A stretch of DNA of 6,955 nt from UBA10161 sp964581105 (GCA_964581105.1 CAZOMB010000031.1:1-6955); one strand, 5' to 3'; numbered from the stretch's first letter, positions 1 to 4,420 are shown. Made by a program: numbers and translations. Notes: generated by a model not told the origin, from the sequence alone.

Positions 1-86
1 TTTCCAAATGCCACTCCAATGACAATTCCAACTGCCATGTCAATAGCATTTCCTTTTACTGCGAATTTCTTGAATTCAGATACCAT
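1..86 (-). CDS. mscL: Large-conductance mechanosensitive channel MscL, N-terminal fragment (runs off window)
   Basis: MscL is a homopentameric inner-membrane channel that opens under membrane tension to release solutes during hypo-osmotic shock. Only about 28 codons are present; the rest lies beyond position 1. Reading the minus strand from ATG at 86-84 gives MVSEF then KKFAVKGNAIDMAVG and IVIGVAFGK. This is the family signature: a short amphipathic N-terminal helix (EFxxFAxxGN) running into the first pore-lining TM helix (DxAVGxxIGxAFGK). An in-frame GTG at 92-90 preceded by GGAGTGG and 4 nt is an alternative start adding two residues. The gene diverges from the surface protein at 210. An A/T-rich box at 133-144 read on this strand would place transcription start roughly 20-30 nt before the start codon. 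Family assignment is confident; the exact start is not. Confidence 0.88.
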   Translation of the reverse strand, partial: MVSEFKKFAVKGNAIDMAVGIVIGVAFG

Positions 87-132
87 TCCCACAAAACCAC
101 TCCACCCATTGTAGCCTGATTTTACTGCAAAG

Positions 133-144
133 TTTTATATTTTT
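133..144. promoter_or_regulatory. A/T-rich TATA-like box between divergent mscL and surface-protein gene
   Basis: The sequence TTTTATATTTTT lies in the gap between the two divergent genes and reads as a plausible archaeal TATA box on either strand. On the minus strand it would start mscL transcription about 25 nt away, near 113. On the plus strand it would start near 163, giving a leader of about 45 nt to ATG 210. A second plus-strand candidate, TTTTATAG at 181-188, would place the start almost exactly at ATG 210 (leaderless), so the plus-strand assignment is uncertain. Confidence 0.45.
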
Positions 145-209
145 AGGGCTTTTCCAGCCTTGCAAACCTGTGTTTTGGTTTTTTATAGGTGCGCTGCGAA
201 TCCTCCCCT

Positions 210-935
210 ATGGCAGCAAAAAAAGCAAAAACCCAAAAACCTGCACCAGAGCCTGTTTCAAGCAGGATGATTGACAAAAGCAGCTTTGTTTTTGGAATTC
301 TTGTTGGCACAATCATCATCATCCTGCTGGTATTTGCCAGTCTTCTCATACAGCCAATCCAGGTTCTTCTTTCCCCTGCCTCAACAGAGCAGGAAGCTCC
401 ATCAGGTGTTGAAGTGCTTGGAGACAGCAGGCTTCCAAACACATTCCAGCTTGTCCTAAAGAATTATGAGCAAAACCCTGTGACAATAACAGGCCTTGAG
501 ATAGGAAACCAGAGCTATAACTTTACACTTGACATGCAGCCAGTGGAAGTAAGGCTGATTACAATAGCTCCCCCGGAATGCTCAGAAGAAGAGCCATACA
601 ATTGCCCTGTTGTAATAAGGTATGTTGAGCAGGAGCAAAACCAGACATCGTCAGGAGGCGGCAACCAATCAACCCCAACTGAGCCGCTTGCAATTGCCAC
701 AGTTGAGCTTCTCACAGGGAAAAGGGATGTTGATTATTCTTACCAGCTTTCTGCAACAGGCGGCACAGGCGTTTACGCATGGTCTGCCTCGGGCCTTCCA
801 AATGACCTTTCAATTACTACAACAGGCCTGGTATCAGGGGTTGCGCTTGAAGGGGGGACGTTTACAGTAAGGGTTGCAGTCAGTGACGGGCTTTCATCAG
901 CTTCTGTTGACATGCTCCTTGAGCTTGAGGAGTAG
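210..935 (+). CDS. Membrane-anchored surface protein with Ig-like (He_PIG-like) C-terminal domain
   Basis: A 241-residue protein of unknown precise function, predicted to be held in the membrane by one N-terminal helix with its bulk outside. Residues 1-25 are basic and Pro/Ala-rich (cytoplasmic); 26-48 are a strongly hydrophobic TM segment. Residues 78-142 form a beta-rich domain containing QLVLKN and VTITGLEIGNQSY plus a probable Cys124-Cys132 disulfide. A Gly/Ser/Thr/Asn linker (143-158) leads to residues 160-240, which carry the YSYQLSATGGTGVYAWSASG / LPNDLSI / TGLVSG / FTVRVAVSDG pattern of putative Ig-like He_PIG domains. Sequons at N100, N104, N144 and N152 suggest N-glycosylation. ATG 210 is preferred over the in-frame GTG at 189 because it gives a cleaner basic N-terminus and fits a leaderless start from the box at 181-188. 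The 78-142 domain resembles the product at 5865-6350. Confidence 0.8.
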   Translation: MAAKKAKTQKPAPEPVSSRMIDKSSFVFGILVGTIIIILLVFASLLIQPIQVLLSPASTEQEAPSGVEVLGDSRLPNTFQLVLKNYEQNPVTITGLEIGNQSYNFTLDMQPVEVRLITIAPPECSEEEPYNCPVVIRYVEQEQNQTSSGGGNQSTPTEPLAIATVELLTGKRDVDYSYQLSATGGTGVYAWSASGLPNDLSITTTGLVSGVALEGGTFTVRVAVSDGLSSASVDMLLELEE

Positions 936-950
936 CCAAGTAAAATCACT

Positions 951-960
951 CTATATAAAC
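951..960 (+). promoter_or_regulatory. TATA box for the tRNA-Tyr/tRNA-Asp transcription unit
   Basis: CTATATAAAC lies 26 to 35 nt before the first tRNA-Tyr base (986), preceded by an A-rich stretch that could serve as a BRE. Expected transcription start is about 980-982, leaving a very short 5' leader for RNase P. No second TATA box sits in the 6-nt gap before tRNA-Asp, so both tRNAs probably come from this promoter. Confidence 0.75.
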
Positions 961-1023
961 ATTTTGGCGACTAACTATCCTTTATCCCGCCATAGCTCAA
1001 CTTGGTAGAGCGCCTGGCTGTAG

Positions 1024-1117
1024 AAGGACCTTTTTCGGGATGCCTAAAAAGCTCCACCAAAAAGAGGTTCTGCAGAAAAAATAAACGGCACGGCGGTCAG
1101 CGATTGTGCTGGCAGTT
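1024..1117 (+). other. tRNA-Tyr intron 1 (anticodon loop, position 37/38), 94 nt
   Basis: The BHB can be drawn as follows. The central helix is CTGT (1018-1021) with GCAG (1112-1115). The 3' bulge TTA (1116-1118) sits directly against the anticodon-stem strand TCAGG. The 5' bulge is AGA (1022-1024). Cutting after the second base of each bulge gives the canonical 37/38 intron. It is longer than most archaeal anticodon introns. Its first half (about 1024-1075) is a near copy of the core of the T-loop intron. Its end TTCTGCAG (1068-1075) pairs over 8 bp with exon bases 1018-1025, offering a competing 3' arm. The second half (1076-1117) begins with an A-run and has no counterpart in the other introns. 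It may be a nested or composite intron. Confidence 0.75.
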
Positions 1118-1138
1118 ATCAGGATGTTGTGTGTTCAA

Positions 1139-1286
1139 GGAACCTTTTTTGGGGTGCTGTTCTGCTTCGCAGAACAACCGTCACAAACCTTTGGTTTGCA
1201 AGCTTCGCTTGCAAATATTGCAACGATACGTCGTTGCAATGGTTTGTGTCGTGCCTAAAAAGCTTCACCAAAAAGGTGTTGAATAA
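1139..1286 (+). other. tRNA-Tyr intron 2 (T-loop, near position 58-60), about 148 nt
   Basis: The insertion separates TTCAA of the T-loop from AT-CACAC. Its ends can form a BHB-like structure: TTCAA (1134-1138) with TTGAA (1279-1283), then bulges, then ACCTTTTT with AAAAAGGT (1270-1277). Because exon and intron share A residues, junctions after 1136, 1137, 1138 or 1139 are all possible. Inside lies a branched insert: a 7-bp hairpin at 1159-1175, then an 8-bp outer stem CACAAACC/GGTTTGTG (1182-1189/1241-1248). That stem encloses a 9-bp hairpin (1195-1215) and a 10-bp hairpin (1217-1240). Introns at T-loop positions are known mainly from Thermoproteales and some other archaea, where they need a broad-specificity splicing endonuclease. 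Confidence 0.78.
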
Positions 1287-1344
1287 ATCACACTGGCGGG
1301 ATATTTAGCCTCGATGGTGTAGTGGTTAGCATTCGAGATTGTCG

Positions 1345-1410
1345 AAGAACCCTTTTCCGCCTGCGGGCGCAAAAGCGTTCACGGAAAAGGGTTCACCAAA
1401 AACTGCAAAA
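1345..1410 (+). other. tRNA-Asp intron 1 (anticodon loop, position 37/38), 66 nt
   Basis: A textbook BHB is visible. The central helix is TTGT (1339-1342) with GCAA (1405-1408). The 5' bulge is CGA (1343-1345) and the 3' bulge AAA (1409-1411), the latter lying against the anticodon-stem strand TCTCG. Cutting after the second base of each bulge gives the canonical intron. The body is a perfect 13-bp stem (1347-1359 with 1382-1394) capped by a GC-rich region with small alternative hairpins. The stem's 3' arm continues into TTCACCAAAAAC, matching the motif in both tRNA-Tyr introns. Confidence 0.85.
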
Positions 1411-1431
1411 ATCTCGCGACCCGGGTCCGAA

Positions 1432-1501
1432 GCAGGAACCATCCGCTTTTCATAAGGTGGGTTCCTACTACCTCCCCTAGTTGGGAAGTAGCGTGCGGAT
1501 T
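1432..1501 (+). other. tRNA-Asp intron 2 (T-loop, about position 59/60), about 70 nt
   Basis: The outer helix is the T-stem CCGGG/CCCGG. The central helix is TCCG (1426-1429) with CGGA (1496-1499). The 5' bulge is AAG (1430-1432) and the 3' bulge TTT (1500-1502). Cutting after the second base of each bulge places the intron between positions 59 and 60. Inside, GGAACC (1435-1440) pairs with GGTTCC (1460-1465), and a hairpin joins 1468-1476 to 1483-1491 with one mismatch. GCGGAT (1495-1500) can alternatively pair with ATCCGC (1441-1446), which would compete with the BHB. It lacks the TTCACCAAAAA motif seen in the other three introns. Confidence 0.78.
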
Positions 1502-1546
1502 TCCCGGTCGGGGCGTAAAACTGCTAGTGGAACGCACGAAGGAGAA

Positions 1547-2229
1547 TTACCGTTGAACATGGATGGGATGGGAGGTGTTCGCCTCCTTGATAAGTGTCCA
1601 TTTGACTTCAGCGATTGGAAAAACCCCATAGAAATGTTTTTCATAGAAACCTGGGAACCTGTTGATTATGAGGAAGATGGGGTATATTGCCATTTTGTAG
1701 GGAATTTTCACTATGTCCAGCCACCACATGCTCCTGGTTCTTGTTTTGTTCCAATAATGGGGATTTAACTGTGTATGAATAACTTTTAAGATTGGTTTTT
1801 TTGTCTCATTTATTTTTCCATTGATGGTTATCATTCCACTCGCGATTTCAATATATGGATGGACTGTGCAGGAGGTGAAATTGTGCTTATGCACGGGGGT
1901 TGTGATTGCGGGCAGGCATGAGGCACCTTGATTATTATCTTTCCGCTTGGCTTGATTATCCTGGCAAACTCACGAAGTGTCTTCTCTGGCTTCTTCAGAT
2001 GCTCAATCACATGTGAGCAATATATCAGGTCGGCATGATTGTCGCCTAATGGGTATGGGTAATTGTCCATGTCCCACTTGACATCTCCCTCTTTGCCCAG
2101 GTATCTCTCAGATATGTCTATTGCCGTTGCGTTGGGATACCTGTCAGTCCCGCATCCAAAATCTAAGATGATTGGTTTTTTCATTTTATCACTTCCAGCC
2201 CTGCTGATTTGAATGGAGTGTTCATCCAT
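1547..2229 (-). pseudogene. Class I SAM-dependent methyltransferase, split by a one-base frameshift
   Basis: The N-terminal part, from ATG 2229, carries the Rossmann-fold signatures: ILDFGCGTDRYP (motif I, residues 21-32), AIDIS with the ribose-binding acidic residue, ADLIYCSHVIEHLKKP and LREFARIIKPSGKIIIKVPH. Around residue 112 that frame leaves the family pattern and ends as 132 aa. The missing C-terminal half is intact in another minus-strand frame (1894-1547): HKHNFTSC, then a hydrophobic FPGFYEKHFYGVFPIAEVKW tail typical of these small methyltransferases. Adding one base to the G5 run at 1895-1899 joins both parts into about 226 aa, a normal family length. The substrate is unknown. ATG 2184 (MKKPIILDFGCG), preceded by GGAAGTGAT, is an alternative start. 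The break could be a real mutation, programmed frameshifting or a homopolymer sequencing error; both halves look undecayed, favouring error or a recent event. Confidence 0.82.
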
Positions 2230-2272
2230 TTCCTTACTACTTATGATACTAAGTATTTACTATTAATAGAAA

Positions 2273-2282
2273 GTATATAAAT
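2273..2282. promoter_or_regulatory. Near-palindromic TATA box between methyltransferase and AbrB-like gene
   Basis: GTATATAAAT reads as a TATA box in both directions. On the minus strand it predicts a start near 2251, about 22 nt before the methyltransferase ATG at 2229. On the plus strand it predicts a start near 2302, before ATG 2318 but after ATG 2291. A second A/T-rich box, TATTAATA (about 2261-2268), would instead make ATG 2291 leaderless. Confidence 0.5.
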
Positions 2283-2290
2283 TTAGAGGC

Positions 2291-2485
2291 ATGGACGCCA
2301 AAAAAGAAGTTCTGACCATGAACGTCAAGAAAGTCATTCCCTGGGCAACTGGTCTTGCTTTGTTTATTACAAAGGAAGCCAGAGCTCTTAGCTGGACTGA
2401 CAAAGACAGGGTAATCATCACTGCTTTCAGAGATAAAAAAGGGGAAGGAATTGAAATTAGGAGAGCGCCGATAGACAGAAAATAA
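2291..2485 (+). CDS. Small AbrB/SpoVT-like swapped-hairpin protein (putative DNA-binding regulator)
   Basis: A 64-residue protein from ATG 2291, or 55 residues from ATG 2318 (MNVKKVIPWATG). The stretch VKKVIPWATGLALFITKEA, then LSWTDKDRVIITAF and GEGIEIRRAP, follows the AbrB/SpoVT fold: a beta strand, an (I/L)-x-(I/V)-xKE-A turn into a short helix, a W-x-DKDxV segment, then two beta strands. Such domains form swapped-hairpin dimers that bind DNA, often as autoregulators or antitoxins. No toxin-like partner is adjacent. It is divergent from the methyltransferase and followed by a hairpin plus T-run. The start is uncertain because the strongest TATA box (2273-2282) suits ATG 2318 and the alternative box suits ATG 2291. 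Family assignment rests on pattern only. Confidence 0.65.
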   Translation: MDAKKEVLTMNVKKVIPWATGLALFITKEARALSWTDKDRVIITAFRDKKGEGIEIRRAPIDRK

Positions 2486-2492
2486 CTAAAGT

Positions 2493-2516
2493 CTGCCAGT
2501 GAACTCTGGCGGTTTT
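2493..2516 (+). terminator. Hairpin plus T-run after the AbrB-like gene
   Basis: CTGCCAG (2493-2499) pairs with CTGGCGG (2506-2512) across a 6-nt loop, 7 bp with one G-U pair, followed directly by TTTT. It begins 8 nt after the stop codon of the small gene and precedes the glycosyltransferase promoter. Archaeal termination depends mainly on the T-run, so the hairpin's role is inferred. Confidence 0.5.
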
Positions 2517-2523
2517 CCATTAG

Positions 2524-2535
2524 CTTTTAAATAAT
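2524..2535 (+). promoter_or_regulatory. TATA box for the glycosyltransferase gene
   Basis: CTTTTAAATAAT is centred about 26 nt before GTG 2554, consistent with a leaderless or near-leaderless transcript, and separates this gene from the preceding small gene and its putative terminator. Confidence 0.6.
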
Positions 2536-2553
2536 CCCCCCACTAACCATTTG

Positions 2554-3282
2554 GTGCATTTGGTGGAAAAGCCAAAAGTTTCAGTTGTCATACCTGCTTA
2601 TAATGAGGAAAAGTACATTGGCACAACCCTGTTCCACCTGGTAAAGCAAAAGCCATATGAAATCATCATAGCAGACTCGCACTCAGATGACAATACATCA
2701 AAAATTTCAAGGGAATATGGCGCAAAAGTCGTTCAGTCAAAAAAGCCAGGGCCTGCTGCAGCAAGGAATCTTGGGGGAAGAGCCGCAAAAGGGAGCATAG
2801 TCCTTTTCCTTGACGCCGACTCAATAGTTTTCCCAAACCTTCTTGACACAATAAGGTATGACTTTGCAAACAAAAGAAAAGTAATGGGATGGACATGTAG
2901 CATATATGGCTTTTCGCCAAGCTGGAAAGAGCAGGTAATTTACAACATGAGCAACAACTTGGTTGAATTTCTCACAAAACACGTCCAGCCCCATGCGCCA
3001 GGCATAGTAATTGCCGTAAGGAAAAGGATATTTGACAAGACAAAGGGGTTTGACGAAAAATTAAGGGTAATGGAAGACCATGATTTTGCAATGAGGGTCG
3101 GAAAGCATGGGAAGTTTATGTTCTCAAAAGACACATGCGTTTTCACTTCAACAAGAAGGATGGACAAATGGGGAGGCTGGGGATTGATAAAAAAGTACGC
3201 AAAAATCTATGTCAAGTATTTCCTGAGCAAGAGCGAGTTCAAGAAGAAGATAGATGAAATAGAGTATGAGGCAATAAGGTAG
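2554..3282 (+). CDS. Family 2 (GT-A fold) glycosyltransferase
   Basis: Transfers a sugar from an activated donor to an unknown acceptor, plausibly a lipid carrier or surface glycan. Positions below are counted from GTG 2554. The nucleotide-binding start is VSVVIPAYNEEKYI (9-22), followed by IIIADSHSDDNT (37-48), the GPAAARNLG segment (66-74) and the metal-binding LDADS motif (DAD at 87-89). VMEDHDFAMRV (172-182) contains the acidic base region, and TSTRRMDKWGGWG (198-210) matches the Ser-x-Arg-Arg region of small archaeal and bacterial GT2 enzymes. There is no TM segment, so it is probably cytoplasmic or peripheral; the C-terminus is Lys-rich. At 242 aa it is the usual length. Candidate starts are TTG 2551, GTG 2554, TTG 2560 and GTG 2563; GTG 2554 fits the TATA spacing, while GTG 2563 (MEKPKVSVV) is also reasonable. 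Its stop codon abuts the convergent stop of the next gene with no gap. Confidence 0.85.
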   Translation: MHLVEKPKVSVVIPAYNEEKYIGTTLFHLVKQKPYEIIIADSHSDDNTSKISREYGAKVVQSKKPGPAAARNLGGRAAKGSIVLFLDADSIVFPNLLDTIRYDFANKRKVMGWTCSIYGFSPSWKEQVIYNMSNNLVEFLTKHVQPHAPGIVIAVRKRIFDKTKGFDEKLRVMEDHDFAMRVGKHGKFMFSKDTCVFTSTRRMDKWGGWGLIKKYAKIYVKYFLSKSEFKKKIDEIEYEAIR

Positions 3283-3552
3283 TCACTTTTTGGATCGCAG
3301 CCAGATTCTCCTGAAATAAGGCAAAGAAAGAGTTGAAAGCACAAAGGCAGCAGTTGGCACAATAGAATTGACAAAAGGCTCTGGAAGATTGGCAAATATG
3401 AAAAACAGGACAAGCACAATATAGGTAAGGACAGCTATTATCACTTTTCTTGCAAAACTGGTCTCCCATGCCTTGTCAAGCTCAACCCTTTTGTTTCTGC
3501 TTTCAATTGCACAAACCCTTTTCTCAAGCTTGCTTATGCTTCCCATATTCAT
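3283..3552 (-). CDS. Conserved-looking small two-TM membrane protein with charged helical N-terminus
   Basis: An 89-residue protein. Residues 6-30 (ISKLEKRVCAIESRNKRVEL and following) are a charged, probably coiled-coil helix. Residues 36-54 (VIIAVLTYIVLVLFFIFAN) are TM1, then a short LPEPFVN turn, and 64-78 (IVPTAAFVLSTLSLP) form TM2, ending in a basic RRIWLRSKK tail. This layout resembles uncharacterised two-TM proteins I recall from archaea and candidate-phylum bacteria; function unknown. The start is well supported: ATG 3552-3550 overlaps the TGA stop of the upstream gene as ATGA, with AGAAGGAAA upstream, implying translational coupling. Longer in-frame extension to 3618 would run back through the upstream gene and is not credible. 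Confidence 0.75.
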   Translation of the reverse strand: MNMGSISKLEKRVCAIESRNKRVELDKAWETSFARKVIIAVLTYIVLVLFFIFANLPEPFVNSIVPTAAFVLSTLSLPYFRRIWLRSKK

Positions 3553-4391
3553 CTTTTCCTTCTGAAGAAAACAAAGCCAGCAGCAATGCCTATCAGGGCT
3601 GTTGGCATGCAGCAGCATGAAAGCGACTTTAACCCTGTGGTGCCTTCTTCAACTGTTTGCTCTTCTTCAAAAGAGTTTCCCCCTTCAAGAAGCTCAGAGC
3701 CGCCAATTGTGGCTGCGCCAGTGCTGCACCTTTTTCCAACTATGGTCTGCCCGCTTGGGCAGCCGCACTTTTCTGCATTGTCAAGAAGATAGCCATTAAC
3801 GCATTCTTTTGGAAGAGTATCAGAGCACTCTCCCTCTCCTGTTCCGTCAGAGCAGACTATCCCGCAAACCTCGCCGTCAGCAACCTGCCCGCTTGGGCAG
3901 CCGCACTCAGAAGCCTTGTCAACAAGCTCTCCTCCGACGCACTTTTTCCCTCTTTTCGGCGAGCAGGTGCCTTCAGGCACGCTTACCCCCCCGTCATCGC
4001 AGGGAATGAATTCGCACTTAAGCTGGTTTGCAGCAATTCTCTTTCCTTCCGGGCACCCGCATTTTGTTGCATTGTCAACAAGAACGCCATTTAAGCAGTC
4101 CTTTGGCTTTTCAGCAGAGCACTCACCTGCTTCTGTCCCGTCAGAGCACTTGGCAAGAACGCAGGTTGCTGTGTCACCTGTGCCTTCCTGCACATAGCCA
4201 GGGAATTGGTCGCACGGGCACTGCTGAACATAAAGAACAAGGCCAGAGGGGCCGCATAAATAACCAGGGCTTTTAGTTGAGCAATCAAAATAAGCGGTAC
4301 CGTCAGAGCAGTCAGATGTCAATGCAAATGACAAGCCTGACAAGGCTATAAGAAAACCTGCAAAAACTAATAACTGTGCACAAAGCCTCAT
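3549..4391 (-). CDS. Secreted or anchored Cys-rich four-repeat surface protein
   Basis: A 280-residue protein. Residues 1-24 are a signal peptide or N-terminal anchor (hydrophobic LLVFAGFLIALSGLSFA). Four Cys-rich repeats follow at about 28-81, 82-130, 131-179 and 180-225. The last three share the pattern C-[SD]-D-G, GEC or GTC, K-[DEK]-C-hydrophobic-N/G-G, a D-[NK]-A-x-[KE]-C-G-CP-x-G core, and a closing Cys, about six Cys each; the first is divergent. An acidic Gly/Ser/Glu linker (228-253) precedes SLSCCCMPTALIGIAAGFVFFRRKR-type sequence (256-280): a short C-terminal TM helix with a triple Cys and a basic stop-transfer tail. The repeats are probably disulfide-stabilised outside the cell. 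The start has AGAGGCGATC just upstream, close to the archaeal anti-SD complement. Its stop overlaps the start of the two-TM protein, so the two are co-expressed. Function not recognised. Confidence 0.82.
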   Translation of the reverse strand: MRLCAQLLVFAGFLIALSGLSFALTSDCSDGTAYFDCSTKSPGYLCGPSGLVLYVQQCPCDQFPGYVQEGTGDTATCVLAKCSDGTEAGECSAEKPKDCLNGVLVDNATKCGCPEGKRIAANQLKCEFIPCDDGGVSVPEGTCSPKRGKKCVGGELVDKASECGCPSGQVADGEVCGIVCSDGTGEGECSDTLPKECVNGYLLDNAEKCGCPSGQTIVGKRCSTGAATIGGSELLEGGNSFEEEQTVEEGTTGLKSLSCCCMPTALIGIAAGFVFFRRKR

Positions 4392-4420
4392 ACGATCGCC
4401 TCTTTTCCAAATACCACTCT

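Larger units (their letters stand above)
986..1301 (+). tRNA. tRNA-Tyr(GTA) with an anticodon-loop intron and a T-loop intron
   Basis: All arms of a tRNA can be assembled after removing two insertions. Acceptor CCCGCCA (986-992) pairs perfectly with TGGCGGG (1294-1300), discriminator A1301. D-stem GCTC/GAGC (995-998/1008-1011) encloses a GG-containing loop. Anticodon stem CCTGG (1013-1017) pairs with TCAGG (1119-1123); loop CTGTAG+A gives anticodon GTA (1020-1022). T-stem GTGTG (1129-1133) pairs with CACAC (1289-1293). The C1-G72 pair and A73 are archaeal/eukaryal tRNA-Tyr identity features. Intron 1 is about 1024-1117 (canonical 37/38); intron 2 is about 1139-1286 within the T-loop. The mature tRNA would be 74 nt and CCA is not encoded. 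The arms are intact, arguing for a functional, spliced gene. Exact splice points in the T-loop are ambiguous by a few bases. Confidence 0.9.
1308..1515 (+). tRNA. tRNA-Asp(GTC) with an anticodon-loop intron and a T-loop intron
   Basis: Acceptor GCCTCGA (1308-1314) pairs with TCGGGGC (1508-1514) with one G-U pair, discriminator G1515. D-stem is GTGT/GCAT (1317-1320/1329-1332). Anticodon stem CGAGA (1334-1338) pairs with TCTCG (1412-1416); the loop gives anticodon GTC (1341-1343). The variable region is 4 nt; T-stem CCGGG (1421-1425) pairs with CCCGG (1503-1507). Intron 1 is 1345-1410 and intron 2 about 1432-1501. The spliced product is 72 nt with no encoded CCA. The gene starts 6 nt after tRNA-Tyr and is probably on the same transcript. 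Oddity: the T-loop reads TCCGA rather than TTCGA, so the nearly universal T55 is C here. The gene converges on the methyltransferase whose stop is at 1547. Confidence 0.9.

Noticed and set aside
1076..1117. C/D or H/ACA guide RNA within the tRNA-Tyr anticodon intron
   Set aside because: No convincing box C (RUGAUGA) and box D (CUGA) pair, and no ACA-tailed hairpin, could be placed.
1159..1240. Series of hairpins as a CRISPR or transcription terminator
   Set aside because: The hairpins differ in sequence and have no constant-length spacers, no T-run follows, and they lie inside a tRNA gene whose 3' half must be transcribed.
1002..1286. 94-codon plus-strand open frame
   Set aside because: It lies entirely within the tRNA-Tyr gene and its introns, resembles no protein, and the tRNA pairing explains the sequence. 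It does not look like a homing endonuclease.
986..1515. Both tRNAs as pseudogenes disrupted by insertion elements
   Set aside because: All acceptor, anticodon and T-stem pairs are intact across the insertions and most junctions form BHB-like structures, which suits introns better than random disruption. It cannot be fully excluded without RNA data.
1481..1768. 95-codon plus-strand open frame
   Set aside because: It starts inside the tRNA-Asp intron and runs antisense to the C-terminal half of the methyltransferase, which has family-like sequence on the other strand.
3657..4094. 145-codon plus-strand open frame with repeated AWAAAL segments
   Set aside because: It is the antisense shadow of the Cys-rich repeats; the repetition comes from the real gene on the minus strand.
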